Positions 1 to 6,096 of a stretch of 7,889 bases of DNA are shown here, piece after piece. Origin of the DNA: Muribaculaceae bacterium. Lineage in GTDB: Bacteria; Bacteroidota; Bacteroidia; Bacteroidales; Muribaculaceae. The stretch covers positions 1 to 7,889 of the forward strand of contig VSPG01000059.1 in NCBI GenBank assembly GCA_009775265.1, in the 5' to 3' direction. How positions within the stretch are numbered: position 1 is the first letter of the stretch; the number at the start of each line of letters is the position of its first letter. Both the position numbers and the translations under genes were made by a program. The notes under the pieces were generated by a model. The model had not been told where the DNA came from. It searched no databases and saw nothing but the letters and a program-made list of their open reading frames with translations.

Positions 1-3
1 ATA

Positions 4-47
4 CAAAAAGTAAGCCCAACTTCTGCTGTTCAAGAAGTTGGACTCAC
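4..47 (-). terminator. Hairpin terminator near the left edge, minus strand
   Basis: An inverted repeat pairs positions 10-24 with 33-47 around an 8-base loop. Read as minus-strand RNA, all 15 positions pair, two of them as G-U wobbles. On the plus strand those two positions are A-C mismatches. Five T residues (minus strand, positions 9-5) follow the stem directly. This asymmetry and the T run indicate an intrinsic terminator for minus-strand transcription. No gene lies between it and the GH3 terminator at 126-196, so it may be a second stop for read-through or may belong to an unrecognised short transcript. A weaker T run (50-53) follows on the plus strand, so some bidirectional action is possible. 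Confidence 0.6.
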
Positions 48-52
48 CCTTT

Positions 53-125
53 TATGGTTTAGCGGACAGTAATAAAAGCAAATACAAAGGTTCGTCTGCC
101 TCCGAAGAAGAAATGAGGCGCTTGT
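53..125. other. Gene-free spacer between two hairpins
   Basis: This stretch lies between the GH3 terminator and the left-edge terminator. Short open frames cross it on the minus strand, but they start inside or beyond the long hairpin at 139-196 and show no recognisable family or convincing start signal. I see no coding content, tRNA or clear promoter here. It could be a degraded gene remnant or the end of a mobile element continuing off the window, but the sequence alone does not show this. Confidence 0.4.
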
Positions 126-196
126 AAAAACACAAAAGACGAGCCCCGGATTGTCCATACTCCACGCAGATGAAGTATGGACAATCCGAGGCTCGT
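126..196 (-). terminator. Long-stem intrinsic terminator of the GH3 gene
   Basis: Positions 139-161 and 174-196 form a 23-base inverted repeat with a 12-base loop. The single imperfection (146 against 189) is a G-U wobble in minus-strand RNA and a C-A mismatch in plus-strand RNA. The stem begins 11 bases after the GH3 stop codon. It is followed on the minus strand by two T runs, TTTT at 137-134 and TTTTT at 130-126. This is a clear Rho-independent terminator for GH3. The stem is longer than most intrinsic terminators, so it may also be a dispersed repeat that serves as one. Confidence 0.85.
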
Positions 197-207
197 GTAC
201 ACAATTT

Positions 208-2526
208 TTATCGGTTCGGTGTTGCCCAGCGTTTCGTAGCCGTGCACACAATATCGGCCACTTGGTTGCCACACTGCAGACGGAAATCACCGCGCTCAAG
301 CACCCATTTGCCATCGGCTCCGACAAATGCCAATTCCGAAGCCGGAAGCGTGAATGTCACCGTCTTTGTCTGTCCGGGCTCAAGGTCTATCTTTCTGAAA
401 GCGCGCAGACGGCGTCCGTCAGGTACGACAGAAGCCACTCTGTCGCTGCTGAACAACAGCACGCTTTCCTTGCCGGCACGCGAACCGGTATTGGTCACGT
501 CCACGCTTATGGTAAGCGTATCTTCAGGCGCGAACTGCGTCTTGTCTATGCGAAGATTACTATAGGCGAACGTCGTATAGCTCTGCCCGTAGCCAAAAGC
601 CCATTGCACGGCCACAACGGCATCATAATCGTAATTACCTTCCATTTTCTCCACTTCTTCACTCACCTTATAGTCGTAAGTAATCAGCGAGTTTATTTCC
701 TTAGGATAGGTAAACGGCAATTTGCCGCTGAAATTGGCATCACCCGCAAGCAGATTTGCAAGGGCATCTCCGCCATAATTGCCGGGGAGCATTATGTCTA
801 CCACGGCTTTCGCATCGGGCACAATATCGGCTATCAGACGCGGTCGCCCTTCATTAAGGACTATCACCACCGGCTTGCCTGTTGCCTCCATGGCTTTCAC
901 CAAAGCAAGCTGGTTGGCAGAGATGTTCAGGTCGGTAAGGTTGCCCGGAGTTTCGCAATAGGAGTTTTCACCGATACATGCCACAATATAATCCACATCG
1001 GCGGCTGCCGCAACGGCCTTTTCTATTTCAGGCTTGTTTTCCTCCCAATAAGCGCCATCCTGCTTGTAGGTGACGCCGGCCTCATAACTCACGTTACCGA
1101 CACCGAATTTCTGCTGCATAGCTTCAAGAATCGTGTTGTAACCCGAAGCAAAACGGTCGGCAAGATTACCCTGCCAGCTATAACTCCAGCCTCCGTTAAG
1201 GCAACGCATGCTATTGGCGTTCGGTCCCGTCACAAGTATTTTCTTGCCTTTAGGAATGGGAAGGGTGTTATCTGCGTTTTTTAGAAGAACCATGGACTCC
1301 TCGGCAGCATTCAGCGCAGCAGCGGCATGTGCAGCCGAAGCAAATTCCGGATAATCATTCCTGTCTGTAACCGGATTGTCGAAAAGTCCGAGACGGTATT
1401 TCATACGGATAACACGTGCTGCGGCATCGTCGATACGGCTCATGGGCACTTCGCCTTCCTCCACAAGTTCTTTGAGCAGCGTGCAATAGTCAAGGCTATA
1501 AGGCTCCATTGCCATATCTATACCGGCATTTATCGCCATTTTTATGGCTTCCTTTTTGTCGGCAGCCACATGCTCGCGCGTATACAGGTTGTTGATGTCT
1601 GCCCAGTCCGTGACTATTACGCCGTCCCAGTTCAAGCCCTCTTTTAGCCATCCCGTCAGCAGTTCATGACTTGCATGCACCGGCACGCCATTAACCGACG
1701 AACTATTTACCATCACGCTAAGAGCTCCTGCCCGCGCCGCTGCCAGATACGGGGCAAAATGCTTCTCTCGCAGATCCGAAACCGATATTACAGCAGGCGT
1801 GCGGTCCTTTCCGCTGAAAGGCACGCCGTAGCCGAGATAGTGTTTAAGTGAAACGGCAATATTCTCAGGTCCGATATGGTTTGGGTCGTCGCCCTGAAAT
1901 CCACGCACCACGGCAGCCCCCATTTCAGCATTGACAAGAGCATCCTCGCCATAATTCTCCCACATGCGCGGCCAACGCGGATCTCGTCCGAGGTCGAGAG
2001 TCGGCGAATAAGTCCAGGGCGCGGAGCTTGCCCTTGTTTCATAGGCCGTTATTTCCGCCGCTTGCCGCGCGAGTTCCGTATTGAATGTGGCAGCCACATT
2101 TATGTTCTGCGGAAAGAAAGTGCCACCGGCCGTATATGTCGTGCCATGGTTCTGATCAAGGCCATATATGCAGGGGATGCCCATCGTGGACATGCTTTTT
2201 TCCTGAATGGCACCGATGATGCGCTTCCACGCTTCCGGCGTCTGTGCCGTATTTCCCGGAGCGTTCAGAATCGAGCCCACTTTGTATTTACCTATAATTT
2301 CGTCAAGACGCGAATCGTCCACAATAAAATTACCTTTCTCGTCAAAACGTCCGCATACGTCAAGAGTCAGTTCCGTCATCTGACCTATCTTTTCGTCAAG
2401 CGTCATGCGCGCGAGAGTTTCCTGCACTTTCGACTCTATGGCCTCGTCGCGCGGAATAGCTGGTGCGGCCTGCGCCACGACAGAAGCTGCAGCCAGCGCC
2501 GGCAAGAATGCAATGATGCGTTTCAT
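208..2526 (-). CDS. Secreted glycoside hydrolase family 3, beta-glucosidase type
   Basis: This 772-residue enzyme should remove non-reducing-end beta-linked sugars, most likely glucose, from oligosaccharides with retention of configuration. Residues 1-20 or so form a signal peptide (MKRIIAFLPAL, then small residues, likely cut near AQA-AP), so it is exported to the periplasm or beyond. An N-terminal TIM-barrel domain (about 30-380) carries LDLGRDPRWPRMWENYGED (177-195), KHYLGYG (228-234) and GVIVTDWAD (302-310); D307 fits the catalytic nucleophile. The alpha/beta sandwich (about 410-610) contains GENSYCETPGNLTDL (519-533); E525 fits the acid/base by comparison with barley ExoI-type enzymes. 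A fibronectin III-like domain (about 665-755) completes the usual three-domain layout. The motif GLDQNHGTTYTAGGTFFPQ (122-140) resembles Bacteroides xyloglucan-type GH3 enzymes, from memory. The gene has its own promoter and terminator, so it is probably monocistronic. The exact substrate (cello-, xyloglucan or other beta-glucan oligosaccharide, or a xyloside) is not settled by sequence. Confidence 0.93.
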   Translation of the reverse strand: MKRIIAFLPALAAASVVAQAAPAIPRDEAIESKVQETLARMTLDEKIGQMTELTLDVCGRFDEKGNFIVDDSRLDEIIGKYKVGSILNAPGNTAQTPEAWKRIIGAIQEKSMSTMGIPCIYGLDQNHGTTYTAGGTFFPQNINVAATFNTELARQAAEITAYETRASSAPWTYSPTLDLGRDPRWPRMWENYGEDALVNAEMGAAVVRGFQGDDPNHIGPENIAVSLKHYLGYGVPFSGKDRTPAVISVSDLREKHFAPYLAAARAGALSVMVNSSSVNGVPVHASHELLTGWLKEGLNWDGVIVTDWADINNLYTREHVAADKKEAIKMAINAGIDMAMEPYSLDYCTLLKELVEEGEVPMSRIDDAAARVIRMKYRLGLFDNPVTDRNDYPEFASAAHAAAALNAAEESMVLLKNADNTLPIPKGKKILVTGPNANSMRCLNGGWSYSWQGNLADRFASGYNTILEAMQQKFGVGNVSYEAGVTYKQDGAYWEENKPEIEKAVAAAADVDYIVACIGENSYCETPGNLTDLNISANQLALVKAMEATGKPVVIVLNEGRPRLIADIVPDAKAVVDIMLPGNYGGDALANLLAGDANFSGKLPFTYPKEINSLITYDYKVSEEVEKMEGNYDYDAVVAVQWAFGYGQSYTTFAYSNLRIDKTQFAPEDTLTISVDVTNTGSRAGKESVLLFSSDRVASVVPDGRRLRAFRKIDLEPGQTKTVTFTLPASELAFVGADGKWVLERGDFRLQCGNQVADIVCTATKRWATPNR

Positions 2527-2564
2527 GTATTTAATATTTAGGGTTATAGTAATATGTTGATTTG

Positions 2565-2596
2565 CAAAAATACTTATTATCCGTCATATACACAAA
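2565..2596 (-). promoter_or_regulatory. Bacteroidota-type promoter of the GH3 gene
   Basis: On the minus strand TTTG (2596-2593) is separated by 20 bases from TATTTTTG (2572-2565). This matches the Bacteroidota primary sigma-factor consensus of TTTG or TTG near -33, a 19-21 base spacer and TAnnTTTG near -7. The predicted transcript would start near 2558, giving a leader of about 30 bases to the GH3 start codon. No Shine-Dalgarno sequence is visible in that A/T-rich leader. The -33 box touches the terminator hairpin of the preceding operon. Confidence 0.72.
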
Positions 2597-2627
2597 CAGG
2601 GGACGCGCCATACGGCACATCCCCTGT
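2596..2627 (-). terminator. Terminator of the thrS-infC-rpmI-rplT cluster
   Basis: Positions 2596-2609 and 2614-2627 form a 14-base inverted repeat with a 4-base loop. In minus-strand RNA every position pairs, two of them as G-U wobbles. In plus-strand RNA the same two are C-A mismatches, so the structure fits minus-strand transcription. It lies 31 bases beyond the rplT stop codon. The following minus-strand sequence is TTTGTGTAT, a modest T-rich tail, so termination strength is uncertain. Confidence 0.7.
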
Positions 2628-2644
2628 CAAATTCGTTAGTCGCT

Positions 2645-2669
2645 AAAACGCAGTTGCGTTATGCGTTTT
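2645..2669 (-). other. Short hairpin spanning the rplT stop codon
   Basis: AAAACGCA (2645-2652) and its complement TGCGTTTT (2662-2669) flank 9 bases that include the rplT stop codon. The minus-strand RNA could form an 8-bp stem ending in four U residues that belong to the stem itself. It could be a weak accessory terminator or an mRNA 3'-end stabiliser ahead of the stronger hairpin at 2596-2627. Chance similarity is also possible, because a third copy of the ACGCA motif lies in the loop. Confidence 0.3.
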
Positions 2670-3009
2670 TCACCTTGTCAACAATAGCCTTGAAAGCGGC
2701 GGGGTTGTTGAGGGCAAGGTCGGCAAGCACTTTGCGGTTGATTTCGATACCGGCCTTGTGGATAAGACCCATGAGCTTGGAGTAGCTGAGGTCTTCCATG
2801 CGTGCGGCAGCGTTGATACGCTGAATCCAAAGAGCGCGGAAGTTGCGTTTCTTATCCTTACGGTCGCGGTAAGCGTAGGTCAGACCTTTTTCCCATGTGT
2901 TTTTGGCAACGGTCCATACGTTGCGACGGCATCCAAAGTAGCCGCGGGTGAGTTTGAGGACTTTTTTACGACGTGCACGCGAAGCGACGTGGTTGACTGA
3001 TCTTGGCAT
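2659..3009 (-). CDS. rplT: 50S ribosomal protein L20
   Basis: L20 binds 23S rRNA early and is needed for assembly of the large subunit. In several bacteria it also represses its own operon by binding the mRNA. The protein has 116 residues, close to the usual 114-120. It is very basic at the N terminus (RARRKKVLKL, 11-20) and contains the L20 signature region KRNFRALWIQRINAAAR (54-70), followed by SYSKLMGLIHKAGIEINRKVLADLA (75-99), which fits the globular C-terminal domain. The start gives MPRSVN, as expected for the family. The upstream bases are A-rich (AAAGAAAC) with no Shine-Dalgarno. It is the last gene of the cluster, 121 bases after rpmI, and pheST does not follow. Confidence 0.98.
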   Translation of the reverse strand: MPRSVNHVASRARRKKVLKLTRGYFGCRRNVWTVAKNTWEKGLTYAYRDRKDKKRNFRALWIQRINAAARMEDLSYSKLMGLIHKAGIEINRKVLADLALNNPAAFKAIVDKVKNA

Positions 3010-3130
3010 GTTTCTTTAATGATTTTGAGCGTCGGCGGCTGTGTTGCTCTTTTGTGCCGTACACTCGGTTGATAGAAAGAATTAAAAAATCACGAATTAC
3101 TTAATCAAAGCGATGGTGTGGCTACAGCTC
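3010..3130 (-). other. Long rpmI-rplT intercistronic spacer
   Basis: This 121-base gap between the rpmI stop and the rplT start is long for two adjacent ribosomal protein genes. I see only short possible stems (for example GAGC with GCTC near 3029-3051) and no good promoter; the best -7-like match, TCGCTTTG at 3113-3106, lacks a -33 box. By analogy with L20 autoregulation in other phyla it could hold an L20-binding element, but none of the known L20 leader folds is recognisable here. Confidence 0.3.
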
Positions 3131-3328
3131 TTACTTCAGGCCGAGCAGCTCCTTTACGTTGCCTTCGTCCACATGTGCCACCGTGCCGAAGTGCGTGAGG
3201 TTGCGCTTCTGCTTTTTGGTCTTTTTGGTCAAGATGTGGCTCTTGAAAGCGGGTTTTCGTTTGATTTTTCCTGATCGGGTCAGGGCGATCCTCTTTTTGG
3301 CACCGGAATTAGTTTTCATCTTGGGCAT
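3131..3328 (-). CDS. rpmI: 50S ribosomal protein L35
   Basis: L35 is a small basic protein of the large ribosomal subunit. The 65-residue product has the usual length and opens with the family signature MPKMKTNSGAKKRIALT, followed by a lysine-rich core (HILTKKTKKQKRN, 31-43). The ending VKELLGLK also fits L35 C termini. The start codon is fixed by the signature lying at residue 1. It sits 96 bases after infC and 121 bases before rplT, in the conserved infC-rpmI-rplT order. Confidence 0.98.
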   Translation of the reverse strand: MPKMKTNSGAKKRIALTRSGKIKRKPAFKSHILTKKTKKQKRNLTHFGTVAHVDEGNVKELLGLK

Positions 3329-3424
3329 TTCTGTTACTTTATGTGAGTTAATTCATGTATGATGCAGTGCGACCGGCTCGCGGCCGCTTAGATCATTTTT
3401 CTTTGTTGCGGTGTCGCGGAGGCC
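3329..3424 (-). other. infC-rpmI intercistronic spacer
   Basis: The 96-base gap begins GC-rich after the infC stop, including the palindrome GCGGCCGC, and turns A/T-rich toward rpmI. Only short stems can be drawn, and there is no TAnnTTTG box or T run after a stem. It is most likely an untranslated linker of the same mRNA, possibly a site of RNA processing or regulation. Confidence 0.3.
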
Positions 3425-4036
3425 TTACTTCTTTTTAGGCGTGATCATTATTATCATGCGCTTGCCTTCAAGCTGGGGCATCTGCTCCACTTTTCCGTAT
3501 TCTTCCAAATCGTTGGCGAAACGGAGCAGAAGCACTTCACCTTGTTCTTTGAAGAGAATCGAGCGACCCTTGAAGAACACATAGGCTTTCACCTTGGCGC
3601 CTTCCTGAAGGAAGCCTATGGCATGCTTCAGTTTGAAGTTGTAGTCATGATCGTCGGTCTGAGGACCGAATCGAATTTCCTTGACTACCACCTTGGTTGC
3701 TTTGGCTTTTATCTCCTTGGCTTTCTTTTTCTGCTGGTAAAGATACTTCTGATAATCCAGCACCTTGCACACCGGAGGCTCCACCTGCGAGGAAATCTCC
3801 ACAAGGTCGAGTTCGAGCTCGTCGGCTATCTTCTGCGCCTCCTGAATGGAATATATGCCGGGGGTCACGTTGTCGCCTACAAGACGCACCTCACGCGCAC
3901 GAATGTACTCGTTGATGTTGTTGGGATAGGCATTGCGTTCTGGCGGACGACGCGGGCCTCGCGGACCGTTGCCGGCTCCTGCGGGACGCTTGGGCGCCGA
4001 GGGGCGCGGGGCGGGACGAAAAGGTTTTTTCTCCAT
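3425..4036 (-). CDS. infC: Translation initiation factor IF-3
   Basis: IF-3 binds the 30S subunit, keeps the subunits apart and checks the initiator tRNA and start codon. The 203-residue protein has an N domain with INEYIRAREVRLVGD (41-55) and DLVEISSQVEPPVCKVLDYQKYLY (77-100), a lysine-rich linker (103-118), and a C domain with VKEIRFGPQTDDHDYNFKLKH (118-138) and GKRMIIMITPKKK (191-203). Residues 1-40 are an added low-complexity tail rich in Pro, Arg, Ala and Gly, which makes it about 25 residues longer than the E. coli protein. The ATG at 4036 is the only ATG, GTG or TTG before the conserved domain, apart from the GTG of V50, which lies inside it. Codons 41 and 45 are ATC and ATT; E. coli infC starts at AUU, so a rare internal start cannot be wholly excluded. 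Only 9 bases separate it from the thrS stop, suggesting coupled translation. Confidence 0.97.
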   Translation of the reverse strand: MEKKPFRPAPRPSAPKRPAGAGNGPRGPRRPPERNAYPNNINEYIRAREVRLVGDNVTPGIYSIQEAQKIADELELDLVEISSQVEPPVCKVLDYQKYLYQQKKKAKEIKAKATKVVVKEIRFGPQTDDHDYNFKLKHAIGFLQEGAKVKAYVFFKGRSILFKEQGEVLLLRFANDLEEYGKVEQMPQLEGKRMIIMITPKKK

Positions 4037-4045
4037 TCAGGGATT

Positions 4046-5983
4046 TTATTGTTTTGTCATTTCTTCGACTTCACGAGTCAAATTTTCTGCAAAGGTAGCA
4101 ATTTTCATCGAACCGAGGTCGCCTTCGCCAGATTTTCTTACAGATACTTCGCCATTTTCCTGCTCTTTCTCGCCGACAATGAGCATATACGGCATGCGAC
4201 GCATCTGATTATCGCGTATTTTGCGGCCTATCTTTTCGTTACGGTCGTCAATGATAGCACGGATGTCGGAGGCGTCAAGCTGACGGGCGACTTCGCGGGC
4301 ATAGTCGTTGAACTTCTCGCTGATGGGCAATATTGCCACTTGCTCGGGAGCAAGCCACAAGGGAAGATGCCCCGCAGTGTGTTCCAGCAATACGGCCACA
4401 AAACGCTCCATCGAGCCGAAAGGCGCACGATGTATCATCACCGGACGATGCTTCTGATTGTCGGCTCCGGTGTATTCCAGCTGGAATCTTTCCGGCAGGT
4501 TATAGTCCACCTGAATCGTGCCGAGCTGCCAGCGGCGGCCGATGGCGTCTTTCACCATAAAATCGAGTTTCGGGCCGTAGAAAGCGGCTTCGCCGAGCTC
4601 CTGACGGGCATTGAGGCCCTTTTCCTGACAAGCCTCGATGATGGCCTGCTCGGCAAGATGCCAGTTTTCGTCGCTACCGATGTATTTTTCCTTGTTCGCA
4701 GGATCACGAAGCGAAATCTGGGCCTCGAAGTTCTCAAATTTAAGAGCCTTGAAGATGAAGAAGATAATATCCATCACCTTAAGGAATTCATCTTTAATCT
4801 GCTCGGGCGCACAGAAGATGTGAGCGTCGTCCTGCGTGAAGCCACGCACCCTGGTAAGGCCATGGAGCTCACCGCTCTGCTCATATCGGTATACTGTTCC
4901 GAACTCCGCAAGACGCAACGGCAAATCGCGGTAGGAACGCGGATAGCTGCGATAGATTTCGCAGTGGTGAGGGCAGTTCATGGGCTTGAGGAGGTATTCC
5001 TCGCCTTCCTCAGGAGTATGGATGGGCTGGAACGAATCCTTGCCATATTTTGCATAATGTCCGGAGGTGACGTACAGGTTCTTGTTGCCTATGTGCGGCG
5101 TAATCACCTGCAAATACCCGTATTGCCTCTGAATCTTACGCAGGAACTGCTCGAGACGGTCGCGCAGAGCAGCACCTTTCGGAAGCCACAGCGGAAGACC
5201 TGCGCCGACATTCTGGGAGAATGCGAAAAGTTCCATCTCCTTGCCGAGTTTGCGATGGTCGCGCTTCTTGGCTTCCTCCATGAGTGCGTTGTATTCGTCG
5301 AGCATCTTCTGCTTGGGGAAGCTGACACCATACACACGCACAAGCTGATGCCGCGTAGCGTCGCCGCGCCAGTAAGCACCGGCAAGCGAAGTAATCTTCA
5401 CGGCCTTTATCGGTGCTGTATCCGGCAGATGCGGGCCACGGCAAAGGTCAGTGAATGCGCCCTGTGTGTATGTCGTTATATTGCCGTCTTCAAGTTCGCT
5501 TATAAGCTCGCACTTATATTCCTCTCCCCTTTCGCCGAACATTTTCAGCGCATCGGCTTTTGAAATGTCGGCACGCACTATGGCATGCTTTGTACGCGCA
5601 AGTTCGAGCATTCTCTTCTCGATAGCAGGAAAGTCGGCAGCCGTTATCTGATGACCGTTAGGGTCTATGTCATAATAGAAGCCGTTCTCCACTGCCGGAC
5701 CTATGCCGAATTTCACGCCGGGGAACAGTTCCTGAAGCGCTTCCGCGAGAAGGTGTGCCGACGAATGCCAGAACGCATGCTTGCCTTCTGGGTCGTCCCA
5801 CTTGAAAAGCTTCAGCGACGCATCGGACTGGATCGGGCGGGAAATATCCCACTCCTGCCCGTCGACAGATGCGGCGAGAACTTCGCGGGCCAACTGCGGG
5901 CTCAGCGATTCGGCGATTTGCAGAGGCGTAACACCCGGCTCGAAAGCCTTGACGCTATTGTCAGGAAACGTGATGTTTATCAT
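4046..5983 (-). CDS. thrS: Threonyl-tRNA synthetase
   Basis: This enzyme joins threonine to tRNA-Thr using ATP and hydrolyses mischarged Ser-tRNA-Thr. The 645-residue length matches the bacterial full-length form. A TGS domain covers about residues 1-60. The editing domain carries HSSAH (H73, H77), C181 and H185 in DLCRGPH, which match the E. coli editing-site residues. The class II catalytic core holds the zinc ligands C337 (MNCPHH), H388 (DDAH) and H518 (IHRA), motif 2 around R378-R380 in TRVRGFTQDD, and motif 3 around GSMERF (523-528). The C-terminal anticodon-binding domain spans about 545-645. All key residues are present. The start at MINITFPDNS is the normal TGS beginning. It heads the cluster and lies 9 bases before infC. 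A promoter box sits about 70 bases upstream; no T-box or other leader fold is recognised. Confidence 0.98.
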   Translation of the reverse strand: MINITFPDNSVKAFEPGVTPLQIAESLSPQLAREVLAASVDGQEWDISRPIQSDASLKLFKWDDPEGKHAFWHSSAHLLAEALQELFPGVKFGIGPAVENGFYYDIDPNGHQITAADFPAIEKRMLELARTKHAIVRADISKADALKMFGERGEEYKCELISELEDGNITTYTQGAFTDLCRGPHLPDTAPIKAVKITSLAGAYWRGDATRHQLVRVYGVSFPKQKMLDEYNALMEEAKKRDHRKLGKEMELFAFSQNVGAGLPLWLPKGAALRDRLEQFLRKIQRQYGYLQVITPHIGNKNLYVTSGHYAKYGKDSFQPIHTPEEGEEYLLKPMNCPHHCEIYRSYPRSYRDLPLRLAEFGTVYRYEQSGELHGLTRVRGFTQDDAHIFCAPEQIKDEFLKVMDIIFFIFKALKFENFEAQISLRDPANKEKYIGSDENWHLAEQAIIEACQEKGLNARQELGEAAFYGPKLDFMVKDAIGRRWQLGTIQVDYNLPERFQLEYTGADNQKHRPVMIHRAPFGSMERFVAVLLEHTAGHLPLWLAPEQVAILPISEKFNDYAREVARQLDASDIRAIIDDRNEKIGRKIRDNQMRRMPYMLIVGEKEQENGEVSVRKSGEGDLGSMKIATFAENLTREVEEMTKQ

Positions 5984-6050
5984 ATTCGTTCAAAACGTTA
6001 AAAATCAGACAATTGACACAAAAGCGCGCCAATCGGCCAAAAATTACGTG

Positions 6051-6058
6051 CAAAGTTA
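6051..6058 (-). promoter_or_regulatory. Likely promoter of the thrS-infC-rpmI-rplT cluster (-7 box)
   Basis: The minus strand carries TAACTTTG followed by C, an exact match to the Bacteroidota TAnnTTTG -7 box. A start about 7 bases downstream would give a leader of roughly 60 bases to the thrS ATG. No clear TTG or TTTG is found at the expected -33 position (around 6078-6082), which instead holds one arm of the inverted repeat at 6058-6081, so promoter strength or regulation is uncertain. Confidence 0.55.
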
Positions 6059-6081
6059 GTGATTTTTCCGTAAAACTCACT
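6058..6081. repeat. Inverted repeat in the GH43-thrS gap
   Basis: AGTGA (6058-6062) and TCACT (6077-6081) bracket an inner TTTT/AAAA pair, so a stem of 5 plus 4 bp with one mismatch can form around a 4-base centre. It begins 15 bases after the GH43 stop and runs into the first base of the thrS -7 box. It could be a weak GH43 terminator, or an operator covering the promoter spacer. It lacks a following T run, which argues against a strong terminator. Confidence 0.4.
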
Positions 6082-6096
6082 ATAAATTCGCTGTTA

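Noticed and set aside
30..326. Two short minus-strand frames (30-326 and 59-274), one ending in RRTFVFAFITVR that vaguely recalls a beta-barrel C terminus
   Set aside because: Both overlap the 3' end of GH3 in other frames and pass through the long hairpin. The resemblance is too short and lacks the usual terminal aromatic residue.
151..1284. A 377-codon open frame on the plus strand
   Set aside because: It begins inside the GH3 terminator hairpin and runs antisense to GH3, with no recognisable motifs.
3542..5563. A 673-codon open frame on the plus strand
   Set aside because: It lies antisense to infC and thrS, which are certain. Its translation shows no family and is explained by the codon pattern of the opposite strand.
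5984..6050. Possible T-box or threonine leader ahead of thrS
   Set aside because: The leader is only about 60 bases and shows neither a T-box sequence, a specifier loop nor a Thr-rich leader peptide.
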